NCBI RefSeq assembly: GCF_000379065.1 | Contig: NZ_KB900614.1 | Coordinates: forward strand, 1,715,951-1,779,950 | Reading direction: 5' to 3' | From: Salinispora mooreana | Lineage (GTDB): Bacteria > Actinomycetota > Actinomycetes > Mycobacteriales > Micromonosporaceae | Length of the DNA stretch: 64,000 nt | Part shown: positions 62,553-64,000 of the stretch, one piece after another | Position numbering within the stretch: position 1 is the first letter of the stretch | How the letters are laid out: every line of letters begins with the position of its first letter | Position numbers and translations under genes: made by a program | Notes under the pieces: model-generated | Told to the model about the DNA's origin: nothing | Seen by the model: the letters and a program-made list of their open reading frames with translations, nothing else | Databases searched by the model: none

Positions 62553-63788
62553 ATGGAACCGACAATTGGCGAGCACCTCGCGCAGATTCGCCGGCGGTCA
62601 ACGCTGACGCAGGAGCAACTAGCGGAACGTGCCGGCGTCAGCGTCGAGACGATTCGGAAGTTAGAGCAGGGTGAACGGCAGGGCGCTCGTACTGCCACCC
62701 TGAACAAGCTTGCACGTGCCCTTGGAGTGTCCACCAGTGCGCTGTTCGGAAACGCGGCCCGCGCTGCTACCGACCGGGAACCGGACGCCCGGCCACTGAG
62801 TCTCGTTGGTGTCCGCCGGGCGCTTACCCCCGTCGTCGGACTTGACGGCAGTCCACTCGCCCTCGACCTCGGCGACCAGCCGCCGACGCTTGCGAGCGTG
62901 CGTCGCACTGTCGCCGGGGCGAACGCCAGCTATCACGCCAACGACTACGCGGTAACCCTGGCGACGCTGCCTGCCATGCTGGGCGAATCCCGGGCCCTTG
63001 TTCATGCCGCGAATGGCGACGACCAACTCCTCGCCCACGCCATCGCGTCTCAAGCGCACCAGCTCGCCGGGCGGCTACTGATCCAGCTACGCCAGGTCGA
63101 CCTGGCGCACGTTGCCCTAACCGGGGCGTTAGAACATGCTCGAATCTCTGGCGACCCCGTGGTTGGCGCTTCCGCGGCGGCGCCGATGTGCTGGCTACTC
63201 ATCCGACAGGGACGCTTCGCTGAGGCCGAACGTCTGGCGGTCACGACCGCCGACCGGGTCGAGCCGCGCATGAGTACAGCTTCCGCCGCCGAGTTGGCCG
63301 CATGGGGGTTTCTGCTGATCAAGGGAGCAGGCGCGGCGGTCCGGGATGCCCGAGACGATGACGCCGCCGAGCTCCTGGAGTTGGCGGCGGCCGGCGCGCA
63401 GCGGCTCGGTGACCGGATCAACCCGCACGCCGATGTCGCGGGGAACGACTTCTCGGCGGAGGCGGTACGGCTGATGCAGGTCGAGTGCGCCGTGATCGCC
63501 GGTCGGCCCGATCGCGCGCTTGGCCTCTCGGATGGTGTGACTCGCTCTCCGCAGGTTACGCCGTCCTCACGGCAACGCCACCGCCTGGACGTGGCTTGGT
63601 CGCATGTCCAGACCGGAAGGTACGCAGATGCCACCGAGGTGCTGGTCGGGCTACGTGATGCGGCCCCGGCGTGGTTGAGGCAGCAGCGGTACGCGCGGGA
63701 GATTGTGCAGTCGATTACGGAGCGGCGGCGGCGTGCCATGTCCGCTGAGCTGGCCGATCTAGCCGCGCTGGTTGGTTCGCCCGCGTGA
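62553..63788 (+). CDS. XRE-family helix-turn-helix regulator with TPR-like C-terminal domain
   Basis: The product is 411 residues from ATG 62553, with TGGGAGG upstream. Residues 5-65 form an XRE helix-turn-helix: IGEHLAQIRRRSTLTQEQLA, then ERAGVSVETIRKLEQGER and TLNKLARALGVSTSALFG. The remaining 330 residues are an array of helices of the TPR type (QLAGRLLIQLRQVDLAHVAL, ALEHARISGDPVVGASAAA, RFAEAERLAVTTADRVEP), typical of actinomycete regulators that sense peptides or small molecules. Nothing in the context shows its target genes. Confidence 0.88.
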   Translation: MEPTIGEHLAQIRRRSTLTQEQLAERAGVSVETIRKLEQGERQGARTATLNKLARALGVSTSALFGNAARAATDREPDARPLSLVGVRRALTPVVGLDGSPLALDLGDQPPTLASVRRTVAGANASYHANDYAVTLATLPAMLGESRALVHAANGDDQLLAHAIASQAHQLAGRLLIQLRQVDLAHVALTGALEHARISGDPVVGASAAAPMCWLLIRQGRFAEAERLAVTTADRVEPRMSTASAAELAAWGFLLIKGAGAAVRDARDDDAAELLELAAAGAQRLGDRINPHADVAGNDFSAEAVRLMQVECAVIAGRPDRALGLSDGVTRSPQVTPSSRQRHRLDVAWSHVQTGRYADATEVLVGLRDAAPAWLRQQRYAREIVQSITERRRRAMSAELADLAALVGSPA

Positions 63789-63817
63789 GCTCGTACGCGG
63801 CGCACTAAGGCGTGTTT

Positions 63818-64000
63818 CATAAGTCTTGGTGGCCGGTGAAGGTCACGGCGTGTCGGTGATCGATTGCTGACGAGGTCTCCGGTAGACGGTTCAGCGACCA
63901 AGCTCGAACGTCATACCGGAGACCTCGTGGCTACCTTAGCGGTGACGAGGCGGCACGACCTTACCGACGCTCAGTGGCAGCAGCTCGCCGTACTGCTGCC
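63818..64000 (+). mobile_element. Left end of an IS5-like insertion sequence (leaves the window)
   Basis: After the regulator gene the sequence changes to a typical IS end. A perfect 13-base inverted repeat, GAGGTCTCCGGTA at 63872-63884 and TACCGGAGACCTC at 63914-63926, ends right before the transposase start. The terminal inverted repeat cannot be proved because the other end is outside the window; the left limit near 63818 is a guess. Confidence 0.5.
63927..64000 (+). CDS. IS5/IS4-like transposase, partial (N terminus only)
   Basis: From GTG 63927 the translation reads ATLAVTRRHDLTDAQWQQLA and VLLP before the window ends. The LTDxQWxxLxxLLP pattern is the usual start of IS5-type transposases. 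The catalytic part is not visible. The start codon directly follows a hairpin that could hide the ribosome-binding site in read-through transcripts. Confidence 0.7.
   Translation, partial: MATLAVTRRHDLTDAQWQQLAVLL

Overview
The window is high-GC actinomycete DNA, most like Micromonosporaceae or a related family. GC-ending codons are strongly preferred, GTG starts are frequent, and the gene families are typical of these bacteria. It holds an enediyne-type biosynthetic gene cluster, a selenocysteine operon and a complete type I-E CRISPR-Cas locus with two arrays. Eroded mobile and metabolic debris lies at both ends. No database search was possible, so family names come from motifs, domain order and neighbourhood.

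Left edge, 1-6300: an integrase remnant followed by a tRNA T-arm-like site. Next come remnants of a glgE / sugar kinase / GMC oxidoreductase group in which only the kinase is intact, a broken ISL3 transposase, an intact DHA2 drug-efflux pump, a chitinase scrap and a broken IS630 transposase.

Enediyne cluster, about 6600-43600. The core on the minus strand is unbL (E3), unbV (E4), a selA-like PLP gene, three small genes, unbU (E5), the iterative polyketide synthase pksE (KS-AT-ACP-KR-DH-PPTase) and the thioesterase gene tebC (E10). Most of these genes overlap or lie close together. Around the core are a winged-helix regulator with an AHSA1/START protein, a VOC protein, two methyltransferases, a P450, an AarF/UbiB-like kinase, a HEAT-repeat protein and a nitroreductase-like protein. 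There are also two paralogous AraC regulators with an unusual N-terminal Cys4 motif, two paralogous 590-residue beta-propeller proteins, a vanadium-haloperoxidase-like protein, two FG-GAP lipoproteins, two SnoaL-like proteins and a DrrAB-type exporter. The two beta-propellers are the upstream halves of a duplicated propeller-methyltransferase segment, whose second methyltransferase has decayed.

Selenocysteine operon, 43917-48250: tRNA-Sec (selC), selD, selA and selB are consecutive and the protein genes overlap. A long hairpin separates them from the enediyne region. No selenoprotein gene was recognised in the window. The selB frame lacks a stop codon before the CRISPR array and ends inside its second spacer.

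Type I-E CRISPR-Cas, 48129-59975: cas3, a 66-codon small frame, cse1, cse2, cas7e, cas5e, cas6e, cas1 and cas2 run on the minus strand as one tightly packed operon. Array 1 (18 repeats) follows cas2. Array 2 (20 repeats) diverges from cas3. The leader-proximal repeats are identical in both arrays, and both share a leader-end motif. The old end of array 2 keeps a different repeat type.

Right edge, 60059-64000: a second integrase remnant whose middle is replaced by an intact IS701-type element, a small membrane protein, a helix-turn-helix/TPR-like regulator and the start of an IS5-like element that leaves the window.

The most interesting points are the SelA-like enzyme overlapping unbV inside the warhead cassette, 20 kb from a genuine selA, the haloperoxidase-like gene with an altered vanadate site, the Cys4 AraC pair, the selB-CRISPR read-through and the two-generation repeat record in array 2.
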